Assembly: GCA_017620885.1 (NCBI GenBank)
Contig: JAGAUF010000002.1
Location: 1-50,333 of the forward strand
DNA length: 50,333 nucleotides
Direction of reading: 5' to 3'
DNA from: Muribaculaceae bacterium
GTDB taxonomy: Bacteria > Bacteroidota > Bacteroidia > Bacteroidales > Muribaculaceae
Below, piece after piece: positions 33,497 to 42,750 of this stretch. Numbering within the stretch: position 1 is the stretch's first letter; every line of letters starts with the position of its first letter. The position numbers and the translations under genes are program-made. Below the pieces are notes generated by a model. The model was not told the DNA's origin. It saw only the letters and a list, made by a program, of their open reading frames with translations, and searched no databases.

Positions 33497-33709
33497 CTAT
33501 TTCTTCTCAGGTGAGGTGCATTTCGCATTGTTGTTACGCTCTGCAATGCGGGATTTGAGAGCTTTTGAGTTGCACGATTCTCCGAGAGGACAGGATGAGC
33601 AACCTGAAGAGGGGCTCTTTTTTGCTTTATGCACCTTTACGATAATCCATATAAGTGCAATAAGAGAAATAACGGCTACGCCTAAGTATTGAAGGGTTAT
33701 ATTAGTCAT
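33497..33709 (-). CDS. FeoB-associated Cys-rich membrane protein
   Basis: The 70-residue protein has one transmembrane helix (about 7-26) followed by a Lys-rich strip and a Cys cluster GCSSCPLGESC, then a polar tail with a further Cys. This matches the FeoB-associated family found next to ferrous iron transporters. No feoA or feoB gene is in this window, so it may work away from its usual partner or be a metal-handling paralog. It is 3 bases from the convergent BASS gene and 45 bases downstream of topB on the same strand. Confidence 0.82.
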   Translation of the reverse strand: MTNITLQYLGVAVISLIALIWIIVKVHKAKKSPSSGCSSCPLGESCNSKALKSRIAERNNNAKCTSPEKK

Positions 33710-33754
33710 ATTTGTGTATTTGGGAGGAGATTGAAATTACATATTATTGGGAAT

Positions 33755-35665
33755 TTACTTAGGCTCGTTATCGCGAGCGGCATCAGTTTTTGGGGCTTTT
33801 GATTTTGTTTTGGATTTGGCACCGGTCTTTTTCTTCTCCGCGGAGGTCTTTGCTGAGCCCTGTTCGGTATGGATTCGGCGGTTTTCCGGGTCTGTCATAA
33901 CTGTTTGCGTTATCTCAATTATCATCTTTTTGAGGCTGTCGATAAATTCTATAGGGCTGTACTCCTTACGTTCAATCAGTCTTAACCGTCCCTCCCAGAT
34001 GCCGGTCAGTTTAGCCGACTTAAGCAGCTCTTCCTTTATCAACGATATAAGCTCAATTCCGGCTTCCGTAGCGCGCAAGGAGCGTTTTTCACGTCGTATA
34101 TAGCCACGTTTGTAAAGGATTTCAATAATCGCGGCACGAGTGGATGGACGTCCGATGCCATTGGCTTTCAAGCTCTCTCTCAGCTCCTCGTCATCGACCG
34201 TCGCTCCTGCCGTCTCCATTGCTTTCAGGAGTGTGCCTTCAGTGTAATACTTCGGTGGTGACGTAGTGCGCATAACAGTTTTGGGAGTATGATTGCCGGT
34301 TTGCCCAACTATAAACGGAGGCAAAACCTTATTCTGATCGTCATCATTCTCTTTTTCGTCGTCAGAAACAGTTTTAGCCGTTTTATCATACAGCGTGCGC
34401 CAACCTTTCGATACGATTACTTTCCCTTGCGCCTTAAATTCTATCTTATCCACCTTCCCTTTCACGACGGTCTGTTCAAACTCACAGTCGGGGAAGAAAA
34501 TGCCGATGAAGCGACGTGCGATTACATCGAAGACTTTTTGTTCCGTAACAGAGAGAGGGGGGAGGGGTTGCCCTGTCGGAATTATGGCGTGGTGGTCGGT
34601 GATTTTGCTATTGTCGAATACCTTCTTGCGTTTGAGGAGTTTTTTCCCTCGGATAGGTTGAAGGTCATTCTGAAAAGCGGTGAGAGAGTTAAGGATTGCA
34701 CCGCACTTCGGATAGACATCCTCGGGAAGGCAGACCGTATCCACGCGCGGGTATGTGGCAACTTTTTTCTCGTATAAGGCCTGAATGGTCTTGAGCGTTT
34801 CATCGGCCGACAAGCCGAATAGCTTGTTACATTCCACTTGCAGGGAAGTGAGGTCAAAGAGTTTCGGAGGTGCCTCTTTCCCCTTCTTTTTTGCAATGTC
34901 AGTTATAGTGAAAGGTTTGCCTGTGATTTCCTCAAGCACCCGATTGGCTTCCTCTTCCGTTTTGTATCCATTGTTGATAGCAGAGAAGAGGGTGTCGCAG
35001 AAGAGAGTCTTGAGTTCCCAATATTTTTTGGGAACGAAATTGTCAATCTCGTGCTGACGGTTTACGACGAGCGCCAATGTAGGAGTCTGTACTCGTCCGA
35101 TAGAGAGAATCTGACGGTCTATTCCATATTTGAGGGAGTAAAGACGAGTGGCGTTGATTCCGAGAATCCAGTCACCGATAGCTCGGCAAAGGCCGGCGAG
35201 ATAGAGGGGCTCAAGGTCTTTATGTTCGCGCAGGTGACGGAAGCCGTCGCGGATAGCTTCATCCGTCAAAGATGAAATCCAAAGACGTTTGACGGGTTTC
35301 TTACATTCAGCTTTCTGCATCACCCATCGCTGAATCAATTCTCCCTCTTGCCCGGCATCGCCGCAGTTGATTACCTCGTCGGCCTGATCGATCAATGACT
35401 TAATGACGCCAAACTGATGCTCAATGCCTCGGTCCGGGATAAGTTTTATTCCGAATTTAGGCGGAATCATCGGCAGTCGGCTCAACGACCACGATTTCCA
35501 GAACGGAGAATAGTCGGCAGGTTCTTTGAGAGTGCAAAGATGGCCGAAAGTCCATGTTACGCAATAACCGTTTCCTTCAAAGTATCCGTCGCGTTTCACG
35601 TTGGCGCCTAAAATGTTTGCTATGTCGCGCGCGACGCTTGGTTTCTCCGTAATACAGACTTTCAT
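33755..35665 (-). CDS. topB: DNA topoisomerase III
   Basis: This type IA topoisomerase passes one DNA strand through a break in another and resolves recombination and replication intermediates. The 636-residue product has the Toprim motif (CITEKPSVARDIA at the start, NCGDAGQEGEL at about 100-110) and the catalytic tyrosine in ATYPRVDT (about Tyr305). No zinc-finger repeats are present at the C-terminus; instead there is a Lys-rich low-complexity tail from about residue 600, likely for DNA binding. TopoIII rather than TopoI is supported by the length and Toprim variant. It lies 24 bases downstream of mazG and is probably co-transcribed. Confidence 0.95.
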   Translation of the reverse strand: MKVCITEKPSVARDIANILGANVKRDGYFEGNGYCVTWTFGHLCTLKEPADYSPFWKSWSLSRLPMIPPKFGIKLIPDRGIEHQFGVIKSLIDQADEVINCGDAGQEGELIQRWVMQKAECKKPVKRLWISSLTDEAIRDGFRHLREHKDLEPLYLAGLCRAIGDWILGINATRLYSLKYGIDRQILSIGRVQTPTLALVVNRQHEIDNFVPKKYWELKTLFCDTLFSAINNGYKTEEEANRVLEEITGKPFTITDIAKKKGKEAPPKLFDLTSLQVECNKLFGLSADETLKTIQALYEKKVATYPRVDTVCLPEDVYPKCGAILNSLTAFQNDLQPIRGKKLLKRKKVFDNSKITDHHAIIPTGQPLPPLSVTEQKVFDVIARRFIGIFFPDCEFEQTVVKGKVDKIEFKAQGKVIVSKGWRTLYDKTAKTVSDDEKENDDDQNKVLPPFIVGQTGNHTPKTVMRTTSPPKYYTEGTLLKAMETAGATVDDEELRESLKANGIGRPSTRAAIIEILYKRGYIRREKRSLRATEAGIELISLIKEELLKSAKLTGIWEGRLRLIERKEYSPIEFIDSLKKMIIEITQTVMTDPENRRIHTEQGSAKTSAEKKKTGAKSKTKSKAPKTDAARDNEPK

Positions 35666-35689
35666 TGCCGATAGATGAGTTTAAAGGAA

Positions 35690-36481
35690 TTATTTACCAA
35701 GATTTTTGGCTTCGTCCCAATATTTGTCCATTTCGGCAAGTGTCATATCCTTGATATGTTTGCCGATTTCATTAGCGCGCTTTTCGATGTGATTGAAACG
35801 GGCGATGAATTTGCGGTTTGTCTTTTCGAGGGCGTTTTCCGGGTCGACACCATACAGGCGCGCGGCATTTACCACAGCAAAAAGAAGGTCGCCGAATTCA
35901 GCTTCAAGTCCATTGGAATCGCCACCTTTAATCTCAGCTTCCACCTCGTTGATTTCCTCTTTGACTTTATCCCACACTTGCTCTTTTTCTTCCCAGTCGA
36001 AACCAACATTGCGAGCCTTCTCCTGAATACGGTTAGCCTTGATCAGCGCCGGGAGAGCGGCCGGAACACCGGAAAGAACCGTCTTGTTTCCCCCTTTCTC
36101 TTTGAGCTTAATCTCCTCCCAATTGCGAATCACTTGGTCGGCGTTTTCGGCCTTCACGTCGCCGTAAATATGGGGATGACGGAATATGAGTTTATCTACG
36201 AGTGCATTGCATACATCGGCAATATCAAATTGACCTTTTTCCGATGCGATTTTGGAGTAGAATGTTATATGAAGCAGCACATCGCCGAGTTCCTTGCGTA
36301 TGTTGGGAACGTCGTTGTTGATGAGAGCATCTGCAAGTTCAAAAGTTTCCTCTATCGTATTTGGACGTAGAGATTCATTGGTCTGCTTTGCGTCCCACGG
36401 ACATTTTTCGCGGAGAGTGTCAAGCGTGTCGAGCAGACGTCCGAAAGCTTCAAGTTTTTCTTTTTTATTGTGCATTTTCAT
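35690..36481 (-). CDS. mazG: nucleoside triphosphate pyrophosphohydrolase MazG
   Basis: MazG hydrolyses (d)NTPs to monophosphates and PPi, cleaning the nucleotide pool. The 263-residue length equals that of E. coli MazG. The first MazG domain shows CPWDAKQTNESL, the metal-binding EETFELADAL and KELGDVLLHITF; a second similar half follows (EEINEVEAEIK, then EFGDLLFAVVNAARL). The start at 36481 is chosen because a further ATG at 36529 lies inside the -7 promoter box. A third candidate at 36475 is two codons in. The gene is divergent from the DHH phosphoesterase. Confidence 0.95.
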   Translation of the reverse strand: MKMHNKKEKLEAFGRLLDTLDTLREKCPWDAKQTNESLRPNTIEETFELADALINNDVPNIRKELGDVLLHITFYSKIASEKGQFDIADVCNALVDKLIFRHPHIYGDVKAENADQVIRNWEEIKLKEKGGNKTVLSGVPAALPALIKANRIQEKARNVGFDWEEKEQVWDKVKEEINEVEAEIKGGDSNGLEAEFGDLLFAVVNAARLYGVDPENALEKTNRKFIARFNHIEKRANEIGKHIKDMTLAEMDKYWDEAKNLGK

Positions 36482-36526
36482 AAATGAACTGAGTTCGCTG
36501 AGAATAAAAAATAAAAAATTTATGTG

Positions 36527-36534
36527 CAAAGTTA
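36527..36534 (-). promoter_or_regulatory. -7 promoter box for mazG-topB
   Basis: The minus strand reads TAACTTTG, an exact TAnnTTTG box about 46 bases before the mazG ATG. It rules out the more distant ATG at 36529. Confidence 0.65.
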
Positions 36535-36557
36535 GTCAGAATTTCCGAGATTCTTAT

Positions 36558-36565
36558 TATCTTTG
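36558..36565 (+). promoter_or_regulatory. -7 promoter box for the DHH-lpxK gene run
   Basis: TATCTTTG is an exact TAnnTTTG box, 19 bases before the ATG at 36585, back to back with the mazG box 23 bp away. Confidence 0.6.
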
Positions 36566-36584
36566 TCAGTTGAAATTAACGAGA

Positions 36585-37637
36585 ATGTTGAAAAAGGTAC
36601 TTAAAGAATCTGATATAAAGCGACTTAGCGCGCTGTTGAGTCAGTCTGAGAGAATCGTTCTGACGTGCCATGTGCGTCCTGATGGCGATGCCATCGGGTC
36701 TACATTGGGCTTTTGCCATGTATTGCGCGCGATGGGTAAAGATGCCCGTGTAATAGCGCCTGATGCTGCGCCGAAGTCCTTGTCATTCTTGCCCGGATTC
36801 AAGGACATTCTGACTTATAGCAAATATCCGGATTATTCGGCAAAACTTGTTGCCGAGGCGGATTTGTTGATTTGCTGCGATTTTAATTGTCTGAAGCGTC
36901 TTGATGATTTTCAGACGGTAATATCTGAGTCAGCTGCTAAAAAAGTATTGATAGACCATCATACAGAGCCGGAATATTTTTGTGACCTTACGTTTAGCTT
37001 TCCGTCGATGTCCTCGACGTGTGAGCTCGTTTTCCGTATTCTTGCCGCTCTCGGAATGTATATCGATATGAATCTTGACACGGCCACCTGTCTTTGTACA
37101 GGGCTTATAACGGATACCCAGAATTTTGCCGTTAATTGCAGCGATCCGGAAGTGTATGAGGTGCTGATGCGTCTGCTGGACAAGGGCGTCGATAAGCCTA
37201 AAATAGTTCGTGAGGCTCTCGTGGTAAAATCGCTTGAGAGTTTTCGTCTGCAGTCGTATGCATTGAGCGAGAAGCTCGAACTGTATGAGGATGGCCACGC
37301 AGCTATTGTCACGCTTGACAAGGACGAATTGAACCGCTTCAATTACCAGAGGGGGGATTCCGAAGGAGTGGTGAATCGTCCCCTTGAAATAAAGGATGTG
37401 ATATGCAGTTTCTTCCTGCGTGAAGATCCCGATTGCATCAAGGTGTCTGCGCGCAGTATAAACAATTTTCCCGTGAATGCAATATGCAAGCTGCTTTTCG
37501 GGGGAGGCGGTCACGTAATGGCAGCAGGGGGAGAATATACGGTAGGTACGATAGATGACTGTCGCAGTCTGCTTATCGAAGCTTTTCAGAAATATAAAAA
37601 TGAATTAAAGGAGGCCTTGGATAAGTCCTTCGATTGA
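36585..37637 (+). CDS. DHH/DHHA1 phosphoesterase, NrnA-like
   Basis: The ATG at 36585 gives 350 residues; the frame stays open far upstream but only across the mazG antisense strand. The DHH domain starts with HVRPDGDAIGST (about 29-40) and has the name-giving DHH at 124-126 in LIDHHTEPE. A TGLITDT segment marks the linker, and the DHHA1 part has GGGGHVMAAGG near residue 320. Such proteins cleave short oligoribonucleotides (nanoRNase) or pAp. It is the first of five co-directional genes with small gaps, running to lpxK. Confidence 0.92.
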   Translation: MLKKVLKESDIKRLSALLSQSERIVLTCHVRPDGDAIGSTLGFCHVLRAMGKDARVIAPDAAPKSLSFLPGFKDILTYSKYPDYSAKLVAEADLLICCDFNCLKRLDDFQTVISESAAKKVLIDHHTEPEYFCDLTFSFPSMSSTCELVFRILAALGMYIDMNLDTATCLCTGLITDTQNFAVNCSDPEVYEVLMRLLDKGVDKPKIVREALVVKSLESFRLQSYALSEKLELYEDGHAAIVTLDKDELNRFNYQRGDSEGVVNRPLEIKDVICSFFLREDPDCIKVSARSINNFPVNAICKLLFGGGGHVMAAGGEYTVGTIDDCRSLLIEAFQKYKNELKEALDKSFD

Positions 37638-37654
37638 ACATACAATTGATAATA

Positions 37655-38242
37655 ATGAAGAAATCAGTCAGGAAAGCCATAATGATGTGCGCGGGATGTG
37701 CCGTTGCGATGATGGTGTTGCCGTCATGCGATGATTCAAAGAGCTATTCCGAGCTCCTTAAAGATGAGGAATATGCCACAAACTGGTATATGGCCAACGA
37801 ACGCATAGAACTTGAAATACCCGAGGATTCTGTATTTCAAGTAGGAGAGGAAGCTCCCTACTATAAGATGGACGACGAGGGTTATCTCTATATGAAAGTG
37901 CTCAACGCCGGAGAAAAGGATAATCGTCCCGAGAAAGGCGATATGGTGTATTTTAGATTTATGCGTCGCAATATAAAATCAATGTTCGATGGCTTGAATC
38001 CGAGTTGGGAAGGGAATGCCAATGATATGAACAATGTTCTTGGCAATACGAGCCTGATATATGGTAATATGCAGGTTGAGGGCACGGCGCTTTACGGCAC
38101 CGGTATTCAGGTGCCATTGAATTATCTGGGATATAATTCCGAGGTGATGCTCGTGGTTCGCTCTTATCAGGGCTTCACGACCGATCAAAGCCAGTGTATC
38201 CCGTATGTATATAACGTAAAATATTATAAGGCAGAGTATTAA
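37655..38242 (+). CDS. DUF4827-type lipoprotein (FKBP-like)
   Basis: The ATG at 37655 gives 195 residues with a lipoprotein signal peptide and lipid Cys at residue 25 (VLPSC). An in-frame TTG seven codons upstream is less likely. The mature part resembles the DUF4827 / FKBP-like immunophilin fold, which Bacteroidota carry as outer-membrane or periplasmic lipoproteins: GDMVYFRFMRRN, GTALYGTGIQVPLNYLGYNSE and a closing VYNVKYY strand. A peptidyl-prolyl isomerase or chaperone role is plausible, but active-site residues were not verified. It lies 17 bases after the DHH gene. Confidence 0.78.
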   Translation: MKKSVRKAIMMCAGCAVAMMVLPSCDDSKSYSELLKDEEYATNWYMANERIELEIPEDSVFQVGEEAPYYKMDDEGYLYMKVLNAGEKDNRPEKGDMVYFRFMRRNIKSMFDGLNPSWEGNANDMNNVLGNTSLIYGNMQVEGTALYGTGIQVPLNYLGYNSEVMLVVRSYQGFTTDQSQCIPYVYNVKYYKAEY

Positions 38243-38288
38243 CTAAAAAATACTTTACCGGACACTTAAACGAAAAAATTATATAATT

Positions 38289-39683
38289 ATGTCATTGATA
38301 AAGTCGATTTCAGGAATCCGAGGAACGATTGGCGGACGCGCTGATGACGGTCTGAGCAGTGTAGAAGTCGTAAATATAGTATCGGCATACGCCGAATTTA
38401 TCCGCCGGAACAAAAAAGATGGCGGCAAAGGTGTTATCGTCGTGGGACGTGACGCGCGTATTTCTGGACAAATGGTCGAGAAATTAGTTGTCGGCGCGTT
38501 AATGTCGATGGGCTTTGATGTGGTGAATATCGGTCTGGCTACAACCCCGACTACCGAGATAGCGGTGACAGAGGAGAAGGCCGACGGAGGCATCATCATT
38601 ACCGCAAGTCATAATCCGGTTCAATGGAACGCACTTAAACTCCTCAATCGCCGTGGAGAATTTCTTAATGACGCTGAGGGAAAAACGGTTTTGAAATTGG
38701 CAGAAGAGCGAGATTATACATACGCCGACGTATTTGATCTCGGCAAGGAAATGAAAAATGATACATATTGCCGTCGCCATATCGAAATGGTAAAGGCGCT
38801 TCCACTTGTCGATACAGAAGCGATAGCGAAGGCAAATTTTACAGTGGCTGTCGATGCTGTCAATTCTGTCGGAGGCATTGTCATTCCCGCTTTGCTGCGT
38901 GAGCTCGGCGTGAAAAACGTTATCGAGCTGAACTGCGAGGCAACAGGCAAATTCGCCCATACCCCGGAGCCTATTCCCGAGAATCTGACACAGATTTCCG
39001 ATTTGATGAAAGAGGACACCGCAGATGTCGGATTTGTCGTTGATCCGGATGTAGACCGTTTGGCTATAGTAATGGAAAACGGTGAAATGTTTGTGGAGGA
39101 ATATACTCTTGTAGCTGTGGCCGACTATGTGCTGTCGCGCACACCGGGCAATACTGTCAGCAATCTAAGCAGTTCCCGCGCGCTTCGCGACGTTACTAAT
39201 GCCCGCGGATGCGAATATAACGCGGCCGCTGTCGGAGAGGTGAACGTAGTCAAAAAGATGAAAGACACCGGCGCCGTGATAGGTGGCGAAGGCAACGGAG
39301 GCGTGATTTATCCCGAATTGCATTATGGCCGCGATGCGCTCGTAGGTGTGGCTCTTTTCCTTACCCTGTTGGCCAAGAGTGGCAAAAAGGTGACGGAATT
39401 GAAGAAAACATATCCTGCCTATCAGATTGCCAAGAATAAGATTCAGCTGACTCCGGAAATTAATGTTGATGCTATTCTTGAAGCTGTGAAAACTCGTTTC
39501 GCTGCCGAAAAGATTACTGACATCGACGGTGTAAAGATTGATTTCGCAGATAGCTGGGTACATTTGCGTAAGTCGAATACAGAGCCGATTATACGTATAT
39601 ACAGTGAGGCCCGCACGATGGAAGCTGCCGACGAGCTGGCAAACAAAATCAAGAAAATTATCGAGGATATGACCGCTATGTAA
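38289..39683 (+). CDS. glmM: phosphoglucosamine mutase
   Basis: GlmM converts glucosamine 6-phosphate to glucosamine 1-phosphate on the way to UDP-GlcNAc for wall and lipid A. The 464-residue protein has the phosphoserine loop TASHNP (Ser107), the metal loop VDPDVDR (252-257), the sugar-binding GEGNGG and a C-terminal phosphate clamp RKSNTEPIIRIYSEA. GlmM is favoured over phosphomannomutase by overall look, but the closely related enzymes cannot be fully told apart. It is 46 bases after the DUF4827-type gene and 30 bases before sppA. Confidence 0.88.
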   Translation: MSLIKSISGIRGTIGGRADDGLSSVEVVNIVSAYAEFIRRNKKDGGKGVIVVGRDARISGQMVEKLVVGALMSMGFDVVNIGLATTPTTEIAVTEEKADGGIIITASHNPVQWNALKLLNRRGEFLNDAEGKTVLKLAEERDYTYADVFDLGKEMKNDTYCRRHIEMVKALPLVDTEAIAKANFTVAVDAVNSVGGIVIPALLRELGVKNVIELNCEATGKFAHTPEPIPENLTQISDLMKEDTADVGFVVDPDVDRLAIVMENGEMFVEEYTLVAVADYVLSRTPGNTVSNLSSSRALRDVTNARGCEYNAAAVGEVNVVKKMKDTGAVIGGEGNGGVIYPELHYGRDALVGVALFLTLLAKSGKKVTELKKTYPAYQIAKNKIQLTPEINVDAILEAVKTRFAAEKITDIDGVKIDFADSWVHLRKSNTEPIIRIYSEARTMEAADELANKIKKIIEDMTAM

Positions 39684-39713
39684 GGCGACGTCAATGATAG
39701 ATAAAACCGCAGT

Positions 39714-41498
39714 ATGCTTAAGAAATTCGTATTAAACGCACTCTCGTCGTTTGTAGGCGCGTGGCTTGCCATTGTACTTGGTATAGTGGCAACGGTAGTA
39801 TTCATCTTCGCAATGATGGGTAAATTCGCGATGTCTGACGGCAACGCTGAGAAATTGACCGACAACAGCGTGCTTCAGATTGACCTGTCAGGAGTCATCG
39901 AAGAGGTGGAAAAACCTTCCGGACTTGACATTAATATGCTGATGCGCGGTGACTTGGATCGTCCGCAGACGCTCAATAGAATCGTAGATGCCATTCGTGA
40001 AGGCGCCGACAATAAGAAGGTGAAAGGCATTTATTTGAAATGCGACGGAGTGTCGGCGGCTCCGGCTACACTTCATGCACTCCGCGACGCGCTTGCCGAT
40101 TTCAAGAAGCAAAATAAATTTATATATGCGTACGGCGGGAATTATAGTCAGGGCGACTACTATGTGGCCAGTATCGCCGATAGTATCTTTATGAACCCTC
40201 AGGGGATGCTTTCGCTGCATGGCATCTCCGGTTCGACGCCTTTCTATAAAGGACTCTTCGACAAATTGGGAGTTCAATTTCAGGTGATTAAGGTAGGCAC
40301 GTTCAAATCCGCCGTTGAACCATATATCATGGACCGGATGAGCGAGCCCGCTCGTGCGCAACTCGATACTCTCTATACGAATATTTGGAGCGTAATGCGC
40401 GGACAAATGAGCCAATCCCGTGGATTTAAAAATGCGGAGATTGACTCATTGATCAGTCAGAACGTCACTTTCAAGAAACCCGAATTCCTTTTGAAAAGCA
40501 AGCTCGTAGACCGCCTCGTATATGAGCGTCAGATGGGTGATATTATTGCTCATAAGATTGGAGAAGATGACGCCGATGATGTGAATTATGTCACGACAAG
40601 ATTCTTGTCGACGCAGTATGCATTGGGTGCAAAGACAGGTGGAGATCAGGTTGCGGTGCTCTACGCCACCGGTGAGATAAATGAGACGAACGACGCCGGA
40701 ATAAATTGTGATAAACTTGTGCCGGAAATCTTAGAATTAGCCGATGATGACGATGTCAAGGCCCTTGTCTTGAGAGTAAATTCCCCGGGAGGTTCCGTCT
40801 ATGGCACCGAACAAATATGGGAAGCCCTCGAATATTTCAAGCAGCAAAAGAAACCTCTGATTGTTTCGATGGGTGACTATGCTGCGTCGGGCGGTTATTG
40901 GATTTCGTCTGGAGCCGATTATATTTTCGCCGACGAATTGACTATTACAGGCTCAATTGGTATATTCGGACTTATTCCTGAATTTCAGGGACTTACTCAA
41001 AAGATTGGCGTCAATATAGAGACCGTTTCCACACATCCGGGAGCAGATTTTCCCGATCTTTTCCACCCGATGAGTGATTCTCAGCGCAATGCGATGCAAG
41101 AATGGATTAACGCAGGATATGATCAGTTTATCAGCCGCGTTGCCATCGGTCGCAAAATGCCTGAGAATAAGGTGCGTGCGATTGCTGAAGGTCGTGTATG
41201 GGATGCTGTGAGCGCGAAACGAATCGGCCTCGTCAATGATTTCGGTACGCTATATGATGCTGTGGAATATGCCGCAAAGAAGGCCGGAATAGAGAAAAAA
41301 TATTCCGTTGGTGTTTATCCTGTATTGGAACCCGGTATTTGGAATTTCCTTCCGAGCGCCGAAGTTATGACAATGGTGCAGTCGCTGAGCGGTCAATTCC
41401 CGAATGCAGATATGAAGACGCTCGCTATAATGGCTAAAATCCTTTACCGCGAACCCCTTCAGGCACTTATGCCGGAGTTTACGATAGATATGAGATAA
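39714..41498 (+). CDS. sppA: signal peptide peptidase SppA, 67K type
   Basis: SppA is an inner-membrane serine protease that degrades cleaved signal peptides and stray membrane segments. The 594-residue length is that of the long two-domain form. A transmembrane helix is at about 14-36. The catalytic Lys is in VGTFKSAVEPY (about K198) and the nucleophile Ser in YAASGGYW (about S392), the standard dyad across the two halves. VNSPGGSVY supports the fold. It follows glmM by 30 bases and precedes lpxK by 28 bases, forming an envelope-biased set. Confidence 0.95.
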   Translation: MLKKFVLNALSSFVGAWLAIVLGIVATVVFIFAMMGKFAMSDGNAEKLTDNSVLQIDLSGVIEEVEKPSGLDINMLMRGDLDRPQTLNRIVDAIREGADNKKVKGIYLKCDGVSAAPATLHALRDALADFKKQNKFIYAYGGNYSQGDYYVASIADSIFMNPQGMLSLHGISGSTPFYKGLFDKLGVQFQVIKVGTFKSAVEPYIMDRMSEPARAQLDTLYTNIWSVMRGQMSQSRGFKNAEIDSLISQNVTFKKPEFLLKSKLVDRLVYERQMGDIIAHKIGEDDADDVNYVTTRFLSTQYALGAKTGGDQVAVLYATGEINETNDAGINCDKLVPEILELADDDDVKALVLRVNSPGGSVYGTEQIWEALEYFKQQKKPLIVSMGDYAASGGYWISSGADYIFADELTITGSIGIFGLIPEFQGLTQKIGVNIETVSTHPGADFPDLFHPMSDSQRNAMQEWINAGYDQFISRVAIGRKMPENKVRAIAEGRVWDAVSAKRIGLVNDFGTLYDAVEYAAKKAGIEKKYSVGVYPVLEPGIWNFLPSAEVMTMVQSLSGQFPNADMKTLAIMAKILYREPLQALMPEFTIDMR

Positions 41499-41526
41499 TA
41501 AGACAGTACATTATAAAAGTCTTGAA

Positions 41527-42657
41527 ATGAAAGAGTTGAGTACACTTGATACAATAATTAAATATGCGCTTACGCCACTTTCGTGGGCATACGGAGCTGC
41601 TGTTACCGTGCGCAATAAACTCTTTGATTTGAAGATACTTAAAGAAAAAGAGTATGATATTCCCATTATATGTGTGGGAAATATCACCGTGGGTGGTACA
41701 GGCAAGACTCCTCACGTGGAATATCTCATCAGTAAACTTGCGCTCGAATATAAAATCGGAGTAGTGAGCCGAGGTTATAAACGCAAGACAAAAGGATTCC
41801 TTATGGGAAATTCGCGCAGTACTCCCGACAGTATCGGAGATGAACCGTATCAGATTTACCAGAAATTTGGTCATCGGGTAAAAGTCGCAGTCTGCGAGAA
41901 ACGTCGTGAGGGTATTGAGCGTCTTCTCAAGCACAATCCGGAGATAAATTTGATTCTGCTTGACGATGCGTTCCAACATCGGTATGTAAAGCCATCGATA
42001 TCTATTCTTTTGGCTGATTACAACCGCCCTGTATGGGAGGACAATCTTCTTCCTCTCGGACGTCTGCGCGAGTCGCAGAATGCAATCGACCGTGCCGATC
42101 TTGTCGTCATCACGAAATGTCCTGAAAAAATCCCCGCTATCGACGTGCGCGTGGTGCGCAAGGGGCTGGATCTGCTTGCCTTTCAAAAGCTTTTCTTTTC
42201 CCGATATGAAGAGGGTCAGCTTGTTCCGGTTTTCCCGGAGGACAAACCTTATAATGTTTCGCTTCATTCTTTTACGGCTCGCGATAGTGTTCTTCTGGTG
42301 ACGGGAATCGCGCAACCGCGTAACTTTGTCAGATATTTCCACGATTTGCCTATGAAAGTGAAGGTCTGTCATTTCTCTGATCATCACGATTTTACGCGCA
42401 ATGATCTTTTGAAAATCTCGCGACAGTTTGACGAAATGAAAGGCGAACGCAAAATCATTATCACTACCGAAAAGGATTCCGTGCGTCTGCTCAACAATCC
42501 TTATTATCCTGAAGATCTGAAACAGCTCACGTATTACATCCCTGTTACAGTCAAAATGATGGACGATATCGGAGACGGCTATTTCATCGACGAGGTAAGA
42601 AACCTTCTCGGGCTCGCAGATTATGACACGCAGGAAAATCCGCAGGAGGAATATTGA
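41527..42657 (+). CDS. lpxK: tetraacyldisaccharide 4'-kinase
   Basis: LpxK phosphorylates the 4' position of the lipid A disaccharide, making lipid IVA. The 376-residue protein has a membrane-attached N-terminal helix, the P-loop GNITVGGTGKT (about 51-61), and the LLDDAFQHR and DYNRPVWEDNLLPLGRLRES blocks typical of LpxK. The C-terminal part has GIAQPRNF and TTEKDSVRL. It ends the five-gene run from the DHH gene. With kdsA and kdsB it brings three lipid A/KDO genes into this window, in three separate transcription units. Confidence 0.95.
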   Translation: MKELSTLDTIIKYALTPLSWAYGAAVTVRNKLFDLKILKEKEYDIPIICVGNITVGGTGKTPHVEYLISKLALEYKIGVVSRGYKRKTKGFLMGNSRSTPDSIGDEPYQIYQKFGHRVKVAVCEKRREGIERLLKHNPEINLILLDDAFQHRYVKPSISILLADYNRPVWEDNLLPLGRLRESQNAIDRADLVVITKCPEKIPAIDVRVVRKGLDLLAFQKLFFSRYEEGQLVPVFPEDKPYNVSLHSFTARDSVLLVTGIAQPRNFVRYFHDLPMKVKVCHFSDHHDFTRNDLLKISRQFDEMKGERKIIITTEKDSVRLLNNPYYPEDLKQLTYYIPVTVKMMDDIGDGYFIDEVRNLLGLADYDTQENPQEEY

Positions 42658-42698
42658 TAATATTAAAACATTAGAAGGGGGAAAAGTGTTATTATTGA

Positions 42699-42725
42699 TA
42701 GCGTGAGAGAATTGCTCAATCGCTA
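42699..42725 (+). other. small hairpin in the lpxK-punA gap
   Basis: TAGCGTGAG can pair with CTCA plus CGCTA, leaving a two-base AT bulge, around an AGAATTG loop. No T-run follows, so it is not a standard terminator. A one-mismatch promoter box (TTAATTTG, 42736-42743) lies just before the punA ATG. Confidence 0.3.
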
Positions 42726-42750
42726 CAGAAACAATTTAATTTGAACAGTT

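Noticed and set aside
36294..36584. N-terminal extension of the DHH gene
   Set aside because: It is antisense to mazG, and both divergent promoter boxes lie inside it. The ATG at 36585 starts a typical NrnA-like N-terminus.
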